Source: Candidatus Freyarchaeota archaeon (GTDB lineage: Archaea > Asgardarchaeota > Jordiarchaeia > Jordiarchaeales > Jordiarchaeaceae). From it: a DNA stretch of 64,000 nt. How positions within the stretch are numbered: position 1 is the first letter of the stretch; every line of letters starts with the position of its first letter. The stretch lies in assembly GCA_030587365.1 (NCBI GenBank), contig JAUQZE010000011.1, positions 36,885-100,884 on the forward strand, written 5' to 3'. Shown in pieces: positions 56,577-64,000 of the stretch. The notes under the pieces were generated by a model, which ran no database searches, was not told where the DNA came from, and saw only the letters and a list, made by a program, of their open reading frames with translations. The position numbers were made by a program, and so were the translations under genes.

Positions 56577-58571
56577 TTATGGGTTTTGTGAAATTTCACC
56601 TCCTCCTGAAGGCAGTATGTTCTCAATCTCATTAATAGGTAACAGATTAGTTTTTTCCACAAGTTCCGGTGGAGCCTTTTTCAATAACTGGTATTTTATC
56701 TGCTTGGCTAATTTTCCTTTGGCGATTGATCCGGGTTTGATGATAACGAAGTTTTTTATCTGCCTTTCAATCGCTGATGGTGGGCCGCATATAGGCAAAG
56801 CCTCATCGTCACTTTCAATTACGCCTACAGCGAGTTTTAGTGGAACCCCTTTAATATAGTTCCTTTGGCCTCGGATTATGAATGAGCCTCGTTCCAAGTA
56901 TTCCCCAGAAGGGGGGCTTTCAGAGACTTGTTCACGAGTTACCCAGTATACGTCAGCTTGTCCCCAGCCAGATTTCCAAGCGCTAGAAAATGAAACCGCG
57001 AATTGCGCGGCTTCTTGTATAGTTTCATCCGAAACTGGTTTTTCACTCTTTTTGATTATCACTACGGGGGCGCCTTTAAAATCAGCATGCATGAAAAGGT
57101 CATCTGAATCCATGTGTTTATTATAAAGAGTTGTGTTGGTTTTTACGTCTCTGCCGCCTAGCACTAAAACTTCTTCCGATGATTTGAACCATCTGAAGGA
57201 TTCGTACCATTTTTTCTTACGCCCTTTTACAAGCTTAGTAGGGACTATTTCCATGGGAGGGGTTTCTCCCGCCGTCTCTATTAGCTTAAGAGTTTTTTGA
57301 ATAGCCTTTTTCGCTCCCTCCGCCTTAGAAGCCGCCTTTTTCGCTTGGTTATAAAATAGGTTTGCATTTTCAACCGCTGATTTTCGATAATCCAGTTCTA
57401 TACGCTCTCCCCCAATGTTCACAAATATTTTTGCGGACTTTGGATTTAACTCCTCAAAAATCTTTGCTGAAGGGACTTTATCGCTCGCTTCTTTAATCTT
57501 TTCCTCTATTTCCAACCAGGAGTGGTTTCTCTGTCTTGCGGAAACAATGGTTTCTAGCAACTCTTTGACTAAGTGCAGATTTCCATAGATCAAGTCCCCG
57601 TGCTTTCTATACTTCTTCTCGGAAGACTCCATTTTAGCTATCTTCATCTTCTGCTCTTCAAGCATTCTCTGATAACGATCAACCTCAGATTCGACCACTT
57701 CCGAAACCTTTTGCTCTGATTCAAAAACTTCACCAGCACTGTAGAACTCATCGGCAGCCTGATTAACGCTGTCAAACTTTCGAAACTGCATTCCCTCATA
57801 TACTCTAAGTTCAAAAGGATCAACAGAGATCAAATCCGAGTTTTTTAAAACTATTCTGGGACTAAATTCTCCCTTATCCAGAGAACCAATTAGACCTTTT
57901 AAGGCGGAAAGAATTTTCTCCAAATCTTGGGAAGACATAGACGACGCAGGTGTGTTCTTATCTATACCCGCTCTAATACACAATTCCTCAGCATATACGC
58001 CACCAATGTTTAGATTTCTCGCAACCGCGCGTACAATATCGGTATCAGACTGTGAAAAAGTAGACCTCAGCGAATCAAAATCAACACTCCGTGGATCAGC
58101 CCCCCTCATAGGCGGGTACTGAAATACCCTCTTAGGAAGTATATCCCTATCCCTCATTCTGAGAAAGTGCCTAGCAATAAGGATTTTTCCCTCAGGATCC
58201 AAAAGAATAATGTTCCCATCACCGAAAAATTCAATAATAACCGAGTATCTATTTTCGGGCAATCCTACATCAATAATTACAAGACGGTCAAAATCATACT
58301 GGCTTATCCCTATAATACGCCGATTCCGAAGATACTTTCGAAGAGTCATACAAAAATTGCTAGGCAACCTAGGTTTCGGACGCTGATACCATGTTAAATG
58401 AATTCGGCGCCCCAAATCAACCAAAAGCGTAATGCCTCCATAAACCTGGGACCTCAACTTAAAAAGGAAAACATCGTTAAACTGGTATATGTTCCGAATC
58501 CATGACCCCTCAAGAATGGGTTTCAACTCGGAAACAATAGCGGCAATATCCACGTTAGACATTCCATTCAT
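56577..58571 (-). CDS. Rqc2/NEMF homologue (RqcH, FbpA-type)
   Basis: About 664 residues from ATG 58571, six bases after GGTGG. NFACT-N region LKPILEGSWIRNIYQFNDVFLFKLRSQ with a following His-x-Trp motif (IHLTWYQRPKPRLPSNFCMTLRKYLRNRRI), a coiled-coil middle (EQKVSEVVESEVDRYQRMLEEQKMKIAK), and the NFACT-R domain KWYESFRWFKSSEEVLVLGGRDVKTN and MHADFKGAPVVIIK are complete. These proteins bind stalled large ribosomal subunits. Full length for an archaeal member. Confidence 0.9.
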   Translation of the reverse strand: MNGMSNVDIAAIVSELKPILEGSWIRNIYQFNDVFLFKLRSQVYGGITLLVDLGRRIHLTWYQRPKPRLPSNFCMTLRKYLRNRRIIGISQYDFDRLVIIDVGLPENRYSVIIEFFGDGNIILLDPEGKILIARHFLRMRDRDILPKRVFQYPPMRGADPRSVDFDSLRSTFSQSDTDIVRAVARNLNIGGVYAEELCIRAGIDKNTPASSMSSQDLEKILSALKGLIGSLDKGEFSPRIVLKNSDLISVDPFELRVYEGMQFRKFDSVNQAADEFYSAGEVFESEQKVSEVVESEVDRYQRMLEEQKMKIAKMESSEKKYRKHGDLIYGNLHLVKELLETIVSARQRNHSWLEIEEKIKEASDKVPSAKIFEELNPKSAKIFVNIGGERIELDYRKSAVENANLFYNQAKKAASKAEGAKKAIQKTLKLIETAGETPPMEIVPTKLVKGRKKKWYESFRWFKSSEEVLVLGGRDVKTNTTLYNKHMDSDDLFMHADFKGAPVVIIKKSEKPVSDETIQEAAQFAVSFSSAWKSGWGQADVYWVTREQVSESPPSGEYLERGSFIIRGQRNYIKGVPLKLAVGVIESDDEALPICGPPSAIERQIKNFVIIKPGSIAKGKLAKQIKYQLLKKAPPELVEKTNLLPINEIENILPSGGGEISQNP

Positions 58572-58605
58572 GTAATAAACCACCTAAAAATTGGAGGATA
58601 AATCA

Positions 58606-59028
58606 ATGACAAATAGAATCCAAAGAAAATGGCAAGAACAATCATTTAAAGATAAATTGTACTGGATGAAATCCCTTTTCGCAACAGTAGGCGCGATCAT
58701 AAGCACAATAATCCGTCCAGTAATGCTCTCTCCGATGCTAGACTCACCATTTATGGGTAACCAGCACCCCTCCTTAACAGCCGCAGTTATAGGCGTTCTT
58801 ATAATGATAGGTCTATCCATGTTAGTAAGCTACTTACTCCTTAAAATTACACCAGACCAGGTTGGCGGCTGGAGATCTTACCTCACCACGGGTCTAGTAA
58901 CAGCGTTATTCCTATGGTTAGTAGTTTGGGCAGCACTATATACGGTCATCGTATCCCTATCACCACCGATATCAGTAACGCAGCTATTCCAATTATTCCA
59001 ATTTTTCCTAATTATACAACTAGTCTAA
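58606..59028 (+). CDS. Hypothetical membrane protein with about four helices
   Basis: 140 residues from ATG 58606, preceded by GGAGG at proper spacing; the five extra codons of the longer frame include that signal. Hydrophobic segments at about 25-50, 65-85, 95-120 and the C terminus. A basic N terminus (NRIQRKWQEQ) faces the cytoplasm. Unknown family. It is divergent from the Rqc2 gene, from which it is only about 30 bases away. Confidence 0.5.
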   Translation: MTNRIQRKWQEQSFKDKLYWMKSLFATVGAIISTIIRPVMLSPMLDSPFMGNQHPSLTAAVIGVLIMIGLSMLVSYLLLKITPDQVGGWRSYLTTGLVTALFLWLVVWAALYTVIVSLSPPISVTQLFQLFQFFLIIQLV

Positions 59029-59655
59029 GTACGATTCAGATTGGTTATGTATTTTTCTACAAATCACAGGCAGAGGTTCCCTCATAAAACTTTTCACATA
59101 CCATAGTCAAATTTTCGCATAACAGATCAACGATAAACTAAAGTTTTCCTCCTTAACCACGGTTAAAAAGCCTTGATCTAATACCAAATGCCAACCTCTC
59201 TAACATTTTTTATATAACCCTAAATTAAAAAGGCGCCCCGAAAAAGAAGATTCAATCAAATCCCCCTTTAAGCTGTTCCGCAAATCTACCTTTCACCCGT
59301 TAAACGTTGCATATCCCGCACCTCTTTTAAAATAAAAGGCTTCCTCGACGCTCTGATATTATAAACACTTCCAAAAATTAAGCAAAACTGAGGGAGTAAA
59401 GCAGAATATTTCAAAGAGTTCCAGGGATAACCTAAAAATTAGCTTTTTCCCTATAATATGAATATATTCCCAATATCTTCTAAACGGTTAATACGTCACA
59501 ACCCGAAAGAGGTAAAAAAATTACTATTAATCTAAAACCAATTAATAGAAGTTTAATAAATAAGGAAATAAATTGCGAAAATCACAGAAAAACTTTTATT
59601 CAACTAACACATACTACTAGAACAAGAAACTAAAATAGATTAAAAAACCAAAAAT
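59029..59655. other. Long intergenic region, 627 nt
   Basis: The largest gap of the window without a gene. AT-rich with several TATA-like runs. Neither strand gives a credible protein, and no tRNA cloverleaf or repeat array was found. It supplies the promoter of the Lrp-family regulator. Confidence 0.55.
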
Positions 59656-59694
59656 TTGATAAATAAAAAAGAAAAAAGGATGGGAAGGAAATCA

Positions 59695-60177
59695 ATGCTC
59701 GTTGAAATAGACGACCTAGACCGAAAAATACTAGCCTACCTCCAAGAAAATTCCAGAGTACCATTCACACAAATAGCCAAAGAACTAGACGTACCAGACA
59801 CAACCATACACTTCAGAGTAAAAAAACTCCTAGAAAACCAAGTCATACGCCAATTCACCATCGTAGTCTCAGCAGAAAAACTAGGATACGGAGCATGCGC
59901 CATAATAAGAATCAACATCGGAGGACACATAATCCCTGACATAAGCGTACAGAGAACAAAAGACATCGCGGAAAAACTCAAAAAAACAAACCAAGTAAGA
60001 TTACTAGCAACCGGCGACCACGGCAACTCACTATACGCAGTAATACTCACACGCTCAAAACAAGACCTAGAAAAACTACTATCCGACCTACAATCAAACC
60101 CAGACGTACAAGACCTCAACGTATGGGAACTCCAAAACCTACTAAAAGGAGAAGAAATCATAAGCCCCCTACCGTAA
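59695..60177 (+). CDS. Lrp/AsnC-family transcription regulator
   Basis: About 160 residues from ATG 59695, six bases after GGAAGGA. An N-terminal winged HTH (IDDLDRKILAYLQENSRVPFTQIAKELDVPDTTIHFRVKKLLEN) is followed by a RAM effector domain with ACAIIRINIGGH and TGDHGNSLYAVILTRS. It binds DNA as a multimer and responds to amino acids or related ligands. The coding strand is A+C rich. It is followed by the KaiC-like gene. Confidence 0.88.
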   Translation: MLVEIDDLDRKILAYLQENSRVPFTQIAKELDVPDTTIHFRVKKLLENQVIRQFTIVVSAEKLGYGACAIIRINIGGHIIPDISVQRTKDIAEKLKKTNQVRLLATGDHGNSLYAVILTRSKQDLEKLLSDLQSNPDVQDLNVWELQNLLKGEEIISPLP

Positions 60178-60195
60178 CATAAAAAGGTGAACACA

Positions 60196-60921
60196 ATGAT
60201 GGAAAGAATAAAATCAGGAATCCCCGGACTAGACGGAATCCTACACGGAGGGTTCGTAAAAGGAACAAACATCCTAGTCTCTGGAGGAGCAGGAACAGGA
60301 AAAACAATATGCTGTATGCAATTCCTACACGCAGGAGCAAACAAATACGAACAACCAGGAATCTTCGTAACCCTCGAAGAAAAACCCCGAGAAATAAGAA
60401 GAGAAGCCAAACAATTCGGATGGGACTTCGAAAAACTAGAACAAGAAAACAAACTCATAATCATAGACGCCGCATCAAGCAAAGCCGGACTACCAACCAC
60501 AGAACCATACACACTAAGAAGAGGCTTCGACATAAGCACCCTAGCCCAAGAAATCTACAAAGCAACAAAACAAATAGACGCCCAAAGGATAGCCATAGAC
60601 TCACTCAGCGGACTCGGAATAAGATTCGAATCCCAAACCGCAATCAGAAACGCCATCTTCAAACTCGCATCACTCCTAGGAGAGCTACAAACAACCAGCC
60701 TCATGACCAGTGAAATAACAGGAAAAACAGGATACTCCAGATATGGAGTAGAGGAGTTCATTTCTCAGGGTATTATTGTGTTGTACTTGAATGAGGAGAA
60801 TGGTGAGTTGCGTCGTAGCTTGGTGGTTCGTAAGCTTCGTTTCTCGAGTCACAGTCTTAAGGTGTACCCGATCGAGATTGGCTCGAGGGGTATTGTGATT
60901 ATGCCTGGTGGTGAACTGTAA
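60196..60921 (+). CDS. KaiC-like RecA-superfamily ATPase
   Basis: 241 residues from ATG 60196, six bases after GGTG. Walker A LVSGGAGTGKTICCMQFL, catalytic Glu pair near TLEEKPREIRREA, Walker B RIAIDSLSGLG, and a C terminus with RKLRFSSHSLKVYPIEIGSRGIVIMPGG. These single-domain KaiC-like proteins are regulatory ATPases in archaea. The gene lies 19 bases after the Lrp gene and is probably cotranscribed. Its coding strand changes from strongly A+C rich to G+T rich near 60740, in the middle of the protein. Confidence 0.85.
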   Translation: MMERIKSGIPGLDGILHGGFVKGTNILVSGGAGTGKTICCMQFLHAGANKYEQPGIFVTLEEKPREIRREAKQFGWDFEKLEQENKLIIIDAASSKAGLPTTEPYTLRRGFDISTLAQEIYKATKQIDAQRIAIDSLSGLGIRFESQTAIRNAIFKLASLLGELQTTSLMTSEITGKTGYSRYGVEEFISQGIIVLYLNEENGELRRSLVVRKLRFSSHSLKVYPIEIGSRGIVIMPGGEL

Positions 60922-61195
60922 GTTTATTTTTGCTTGGTTTAGGTTGTTTGGGTGCTTTTCGTAGTTTAGATTTATTGGTTGTGTGTTTCTTGGTAGGGGT
61001 TTATATCTAGTTTTCAATTACCTGTTTTGCCTTTTTTCGATGTCCTTATTGTCCCTTCTAGGGTGCTAATTTTAAATGTTTATTGGGCGGAGAAAAATCA
61101 TAATTTTTATTTATTTTACTTTTTATTTAGTCTCTTGTTACTAAACTAAATCCATTTCAATTATCTCTTGGTTTCAGTTTTTTGGGGTGTGGATT

Positions 61196-62296
61196 ATGAT
61201 TTTGGTTTTGAACGTTGGATCTTCGACGATTAAGTACAAAATTTTTAGGGGAGAGGTTGAGGTTGGTAGTGGTTTGATTGATAGGATTGGTGATAAACCC
61301 GTTTTTCTTCATGATGGTTTTGAGGAGTCGATTAGGATAAACAATCATGAGGAGGGAATCAGAGTTATTAGGGAATACTTAGATGGGAAGGGTTTTCTGA
61401 TAGAGGCTATTGGTCATAGGGTGGTTCATGGCTTGGATATTTCGGAGAGTAGGTTGATTGATGGGGAGGTGTTTGGGAAAATAGAAATGGCAGCTCCTTT
61501 GGCTCCCTTACACAATCCTCCCGAGCTGGCTGTTATAAAGGCTTGTAAGTCTTTTGGTGTGCCTCAGATTGCTGTTTTTGATACGTCTTTCCATCAGACC
61601 GTGCCCCAGGTTGCGTATACGTATGCTCTTCCTCGGGAAATAATTGAGAAATACTCTATTAGGCGCTACGGGTTTCATGGGATTTCGCACATGTATGTTT
61701 CACTAAACGAGCCGGGAAGAGTTATTTCCTGTCATCTTGGTAATGGGGCCTCAGTGGCGGCAATAAGGGATGGTAAGTGTGTTGATACTAGTATGGGTTT
61801 TACTCCTCTTGAGGGTCTGATTATGGGCAGCAGAACTGGGGATTTGGATCCTGGAGTTATTCTTTTTCTTCTGAATCAAGGTTTTACTACTCAGGAGCTT
61901 AATGATATGTTTAATAAGAGGTCTGGGTTGCTGGGTTTGTCGGGGGAGAGTAACGATGTGAGAGAACTTGTGGAGTCGGAAGGGGAGGGGGCGAAGTTAG
62001 CGATGGATGTTTTTATTTATCGTCTCATAAAGTATATTGGGGCTTATGTTTCTGTTTTGGGCGGTTTGGACTGTTTGATTTTTACTGGGGGTATTGGTGA
62101 AAATGAGTGGAGTATTAGGGAGAGGGTGGTGGGGTCGCTTTCCTATCTTGGCGCTGAGCTTGATGAAGAGAGGAATCTTTCGAATCAAGAGATTATTTCT
62201 AGTGAAAAGTCTCAGGTGCTTGTTAAGGTTAAAAAGACTAATGAGGAAGCGATAATTGCCAGAGAGGTTTACAGACTTATAGGAGGTTCCATTTAA
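61196..62296 (+). CDS. ackA: Acetate kinase
   Basis: 366 residues from ATG 61196, six bases after GGGGTG. NVGSSTIKYKIF, GHRVVHG, LAPLHNPPE, AVFDTSFHQT, RRYGFHGISH, SCHLGNGASVAAI, MGFTPLEG...MGSRTGDLDPG, TGGIGENEW and TNEEAIIAREV are the complete catalytic set (including the Asn, Arg, Asp, His and Glu residues that bind metal and phosphate). It is about 30 residues shorter than the usual family length. It interconverts acetyl phosphate and acetate. Acetate kinase is uncommon in archaea and known from Methanosarcina and Bathyarchaeia. No phosphotransacetylase is in the window. Coding strand G+T rich. Confidence 0.93.
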   Translation: MILVLNVGSSTIKYKIFRGEVEVGSGLIDRIGDKPVFLHDGFEESIRINNHEEGIRVIREYLDGKGFLIEAIGHRVVHGLDISESRLIDGEVFGKIEMAAPLAPLHNPPELAVIKACKSFGVPQIAVFDTSFHQTVPQVAYTYALPREIIEKYSIRRYGFHGISHMYVSLNEPGRVISCHLGNGASVAAIRDGKCVDTSMGFTPLEGLIMGSRTGDLDPGVILFLLNQGFTTQELNDMFNKRSGLLGLSGESNDVRELVESEGEGAKLAMDVFIYRLIKYIGAYVSVLGGLDCLIFTGGIGENEWSIRERVVGSLSYLGAELDEERNLSNQEIISSEKSQVLVKVKKTNEEAIIAREVYRLIGGSI

Positions 62297-62298
62297 AT

Positions 62299-63015
62299 TT
62301 AAGTTAGTTCGTTGAGGAATATTAGGCGGTTTGTCGCGTTGTAGCTTTTGAGGAGGTTTAGGGGGTATTCTATGTTTCCTACGTGTGTTTTGATGTGGGC
62401 GTCGGTTCCTATGGAGAGTTTTATGTCTTCTCTTTCCATTATGGATTTGAATTTTTCATGTTTGTAATTGTCTTTGGAGGTGTTTAGTTCTACGAAGAGT
62501 TCGGCTTCAGCCAGCTTATCGATTACTTTTTCCAATTTATCCTCATTTAGGAAACGTACCTCCATGTGTGCTATTCCTACAGGGCAGGAATCTGAGAGTA
62601 TTTCTTTGAACTTTTTTATTTTTGATATGATTATTACGGGGTCTCTTGTTTCAATTGGGTAGTAGCTGTATGGGTCTGTTACATACTCGAACAAGTAGTA
62701 GTCAAAATTTTGACTGGTTAGTACTTCAATGGATTTCTCGGATAAAAAATCGTATGTTCTTGCATCAACTTCCAGAGCCGCTTTTATCCTGATTTGTTTT
62801 TCAAACTCTTTTCCAAGGGATCTAATCTCTTCGTAGTAGTCTGGAAGCCTTCGTGCTATTCTGGGGGTTTTTTCAGGGTCCGTAGAAAAGTGGTCTGAAA
62901 AGCCTATTACGCGTATATTTTTGGATATGGCATACTCCACGATTTCTCGGCAGGTCGAAACGCCGTCAGACCAGTTGGTGTGTATGTGAAGGTCAAAATT
63001 CGGTTTTAAAACCAA
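62299..63015 (-). CDS. PHP-domain phosphoesterase
   Basis: 238 residues. DLHIHTNWSDGVSTCREIVEYA, VIGFSDHFST, EVDARTYD, IAHMEVRF and IGTDAHIKTHVGN supply the metal-binding His and Asp residues of the PHP family (histidinol phosphatase-like). The substrate is unknown. It is convergent with ackA, with only two bases between the stops. Confidence 0.85.
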   Translation of the reverse strand: MVLKPNFDLHIHTNWSDGVSTCREIVEYAISKNIRVIGFSDHFSTDPEKTPRIARRLPDYYEEIRSLGKEFEKQIRIKAALEVDARTYDFLSEKSIEVLTSQNFDYYLFEYVTDPYSYYPIETRDPVIIISKIKKFKEILSDSCPVGIAHMEVRFLNEDKLEKVIDKLAEAELFVELNTSKDNYKHEKFKSIMEREDIKLSIGTDAHIKTHVGNIEYPLNLLKSYNATNRLIFLNELT

Positions 63016-63165
63016 CTTCGAAGCCTCTTGTCAATGGGTTCTCATTACTTTTTTGCTCGCGGCTTGAAACTATGCAAACCTTATATTCACGGACAGTGCA
63101 ATTATTATTAATGTTTTTTCTAATGATTTGAGAATTTCCTTGACTAAGCTGGGGGTTCTTTGCTT

Positions 63166-63714
63166 CTATGGTTTTGTCTCTTTAAACGCTATTACTACTA
63201 TATCTTCGCTTACTTCGTATACCTCTTTTTCTTTCAAACCAGTTTTCTCAATTAATTCTCGTATTTCTCTCTTGGTTGCTTTTTTCTTAAGAGTAGAGAG
63301 AACTGTCAAGCCCTTTTTCTGAAGTGCTCTTGCGATTTCTCTCACCGTCATTTGGGGGTGTTCTACGTTTTGTAGGATGGTTACTCCGAATACTTTGCTA
63401 AATGTATTGTCTTTGAATGGTAGATTGTTTAAATCCGCTTGAATAAAATTCGAATCTCTGACTTTATTCTTTGCGATTCTTATCATTTTCTTAGAAAAGT
63501 CTACTCCTACCGCTCTGTGTTTTGAGGGAATTTTTTCCAAGAGCATGCCTGTTCCGCAACCAGCGTCAAGAATCAAGTCTCTTTTTTTGAAAGCTATTTT
63601 GGAGAGCATCGTCTTATATTTCTCTTCCTGGATTTCTCTATATCTTTGATCATAAATCCAAGCCGTCTGATCGTAAAGAGACATTTTGTTTTTAGGGATT
63701 TTTTCATTTTTCAT
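63166..63714 (-). CDS. Class I SAM-dependent methyltransferase
   Basis: 182 residues, with the methyltransferase core LILDAGCGTGMLLEKIP (motif I), AVGVDFSKKMIRIAK, FIQADLNNLPFKDNTFSKVFGV and LTVLSTLKKKATK. Many UbiE/menaquinone-type and small-molecule enzymes share this fold. The substrate is not determinable. It ends before the GC-rich insertion sequence. Confidence 0.8.
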   Translation of the reverse strand: MKNEKIPKNKMSLYDQTAWIYDQRYREIQEEKYKTMLSKIAFKKRDLILDAGCGTGMLLEKIPSKHRAVGVDFSKKMIRIAKNKVRDSNFIQADLNNLPFKDNTFSKVFGVTILQNVEHPQMTVREIARALQKKGLTVLSTLKKKATKREIRELIEKTGLKEKEVYEVSEDIVVIAFKETKP

Positions 63715-63796
63715 AGCAAATCTCTTTTATTGTTTTGCACAGATATGCCTTGTTGCATAATTATTTCTTTTTCCTTTTGTTTTTTCTGCCTCTGCC

Positions 63797-63821
63797 CCGC
63801 CTCGGTTTTTCCGAGGGGCGG
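63797..63821 (-). terminator. GC-rich hairpin after transposase gene
   Basis: CGCCTCGG and CCGAGGGGCG pair around a five-base T loop (CCTCGG:CCGAGG plus outer pairs with two bulged G). It lies two bases beyond the transposase stop, so it is probably its terminator or part of the terminal inverted repeat of the element. Confidence 0.5.
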
Positions 63822-63822
63822 T

Positions 63823-64000
63823 TTAGCAGAGCTGGTTGTACACCGCGACCTTTAAGCCTACTTCCAGCTGGGTGGTCTCGAGGGTGCGCGCCGCCAAGTA
63901 TTCTCCGAACAGGGCCTTGAAGGAGCCTATTGCGGTCTCCACGGCCCATCTCCTTCCGAAGCCCACCTCCCGCGTCCAGGCTTCGTAGCCGTCCCGCTTT
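63823..64000 (-). CDS. IS transposase, C-terminal part (IS5/IS4-like DDE), cut by window edge
   Basis: 58 codons read on the minus strand from the window edge: GYEAWTREVGFGRRWAVETAIGSFKALFGEYLAARTLETTQLEVGLKVAVYNQ, ending at 63823. RRWAVE with the Glu and SFKALFGEY is the C-terminal part of a DDE transposase of archaeal IS5-like families. GC content is well above that of the surrounding DNA, so the element came from a different genome or is recent. The remainder lies outside the window. Confidence 0.85.
   Translation of the reverse strand, partial: KRDGYEAWTREVGFGRRWAVETAIGSFKALFGEYLAARTLETTQLEVGLKVAVYNQLC

Noticed and set aside
59029-59655. Hidden gene or tRNA in the longest intergenic gap
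   Set aside because: No frame with family similarity and no T-loop/anticodon arrangement could be seen on either strand.
60309-60713. Arg/Thr-rich open frame inside the KaiC-like gene
   Set aside because: A shadow frame produced by A+C-rich codons; the KaiC frame has Walker A and B motifs.

Overview
The window is archaeal. It encodes archaeal or eukaryote-type ribosomal proteins (eS1, uS15, eS24, eS30, eS31), Rpo7 and Spt4, aIF2-gamma, three KEOPS subunits (Kae1, Bud32, Pcc1), a GTP-dependent dephospho-CoA kinase and a DUF2070 membrane protein. Combined with acetate kinase, corrinoid methyltransferases, an FwdB homologue, a RuBisCO-like protein and low-to-moderate GC, this best fits an anaerobic TACK-type archaeon such as a Bathyarchaeia member. 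That placement is inference. Many starts are TTG or GTG behind a clear Shine-Dalgarno sequence.

Layout. 1-4800: a ferredoxin, a longin-like protein, an Fe-S protein paired with an orphan FwdB, and small unknowns. 4900-8030: a 2-hydroxyacyl-CoA dehydratase trio (two subunits plus activase). 8200-15300: a class III aminotransferase, an FGGY sugar kinase, a duplicated zinc-ribbon membrane gene and a RuBisCO-like gene interrupted by an in-frame TAG. 15400-20300: a methyltransferase-type membrane enzyme, an SCP2-like protein, a cysS remnant and DUF2070. 20300-26150: ChlID and CobN, the cobalt/magnesium chelatase pair. 27000-31700: a 7TM protein, then a corrinoid protein, an MttB-family methyltransferase and a core-MetE methionine synthase, which together form a methyl-transfer unit. 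31800-43200: eS30, an NADH oxidase-like flavoprotein, a YchF-type GTPase, radical SAM, GlmU-like, and a TauE transporter. 43400-58600: an information-processing cluster (eS1, Pcc1, RecJ-like, uS15, RdgB, Bud32, Kae1, eS31, eS24, dephospho-CoA kinase, Spt4, Rpo7, aIF2-gamma, PIN, dihydroorotase, CBS, Rqc2), broken by a decayed IS605-type TnpB element. 58600-64000: an Lrp regulator and KaiC-like ATPase, acetate kinase, a PHP phosphoesterase, a methyltransferase, and the end of a GC-rich IS transposase.

The most striking observation is that conserved protein genes are interrupted by very short insertions (23, 28 and 31 nt). Removing them restores the reading frame exactly at the most conserved motif: GPGLGP of Kae1, the P-loop of YchF, and GMMYGT of TauE. 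In Kae1 and TauE the insertion and its flanks fold into a textbook bulge-helix-bulge (4-bp central helix, two 3-nt bulges, intron hairpin), the substrate of the archaeal tRNA-splicing endonuclease. YchF fits a relaxed version. The window therefore appears to contain at least three spliced mRNAs. The RuBisCO-like gene may be a fourth interrupted gene, but no canonical motif was found there.

Two genes (RuBisCO-like and KaiC-like) also show an abrupt internal switch between amino-rich (A+C) and keto-rich (G+T) strands, which the annotation does not explain.
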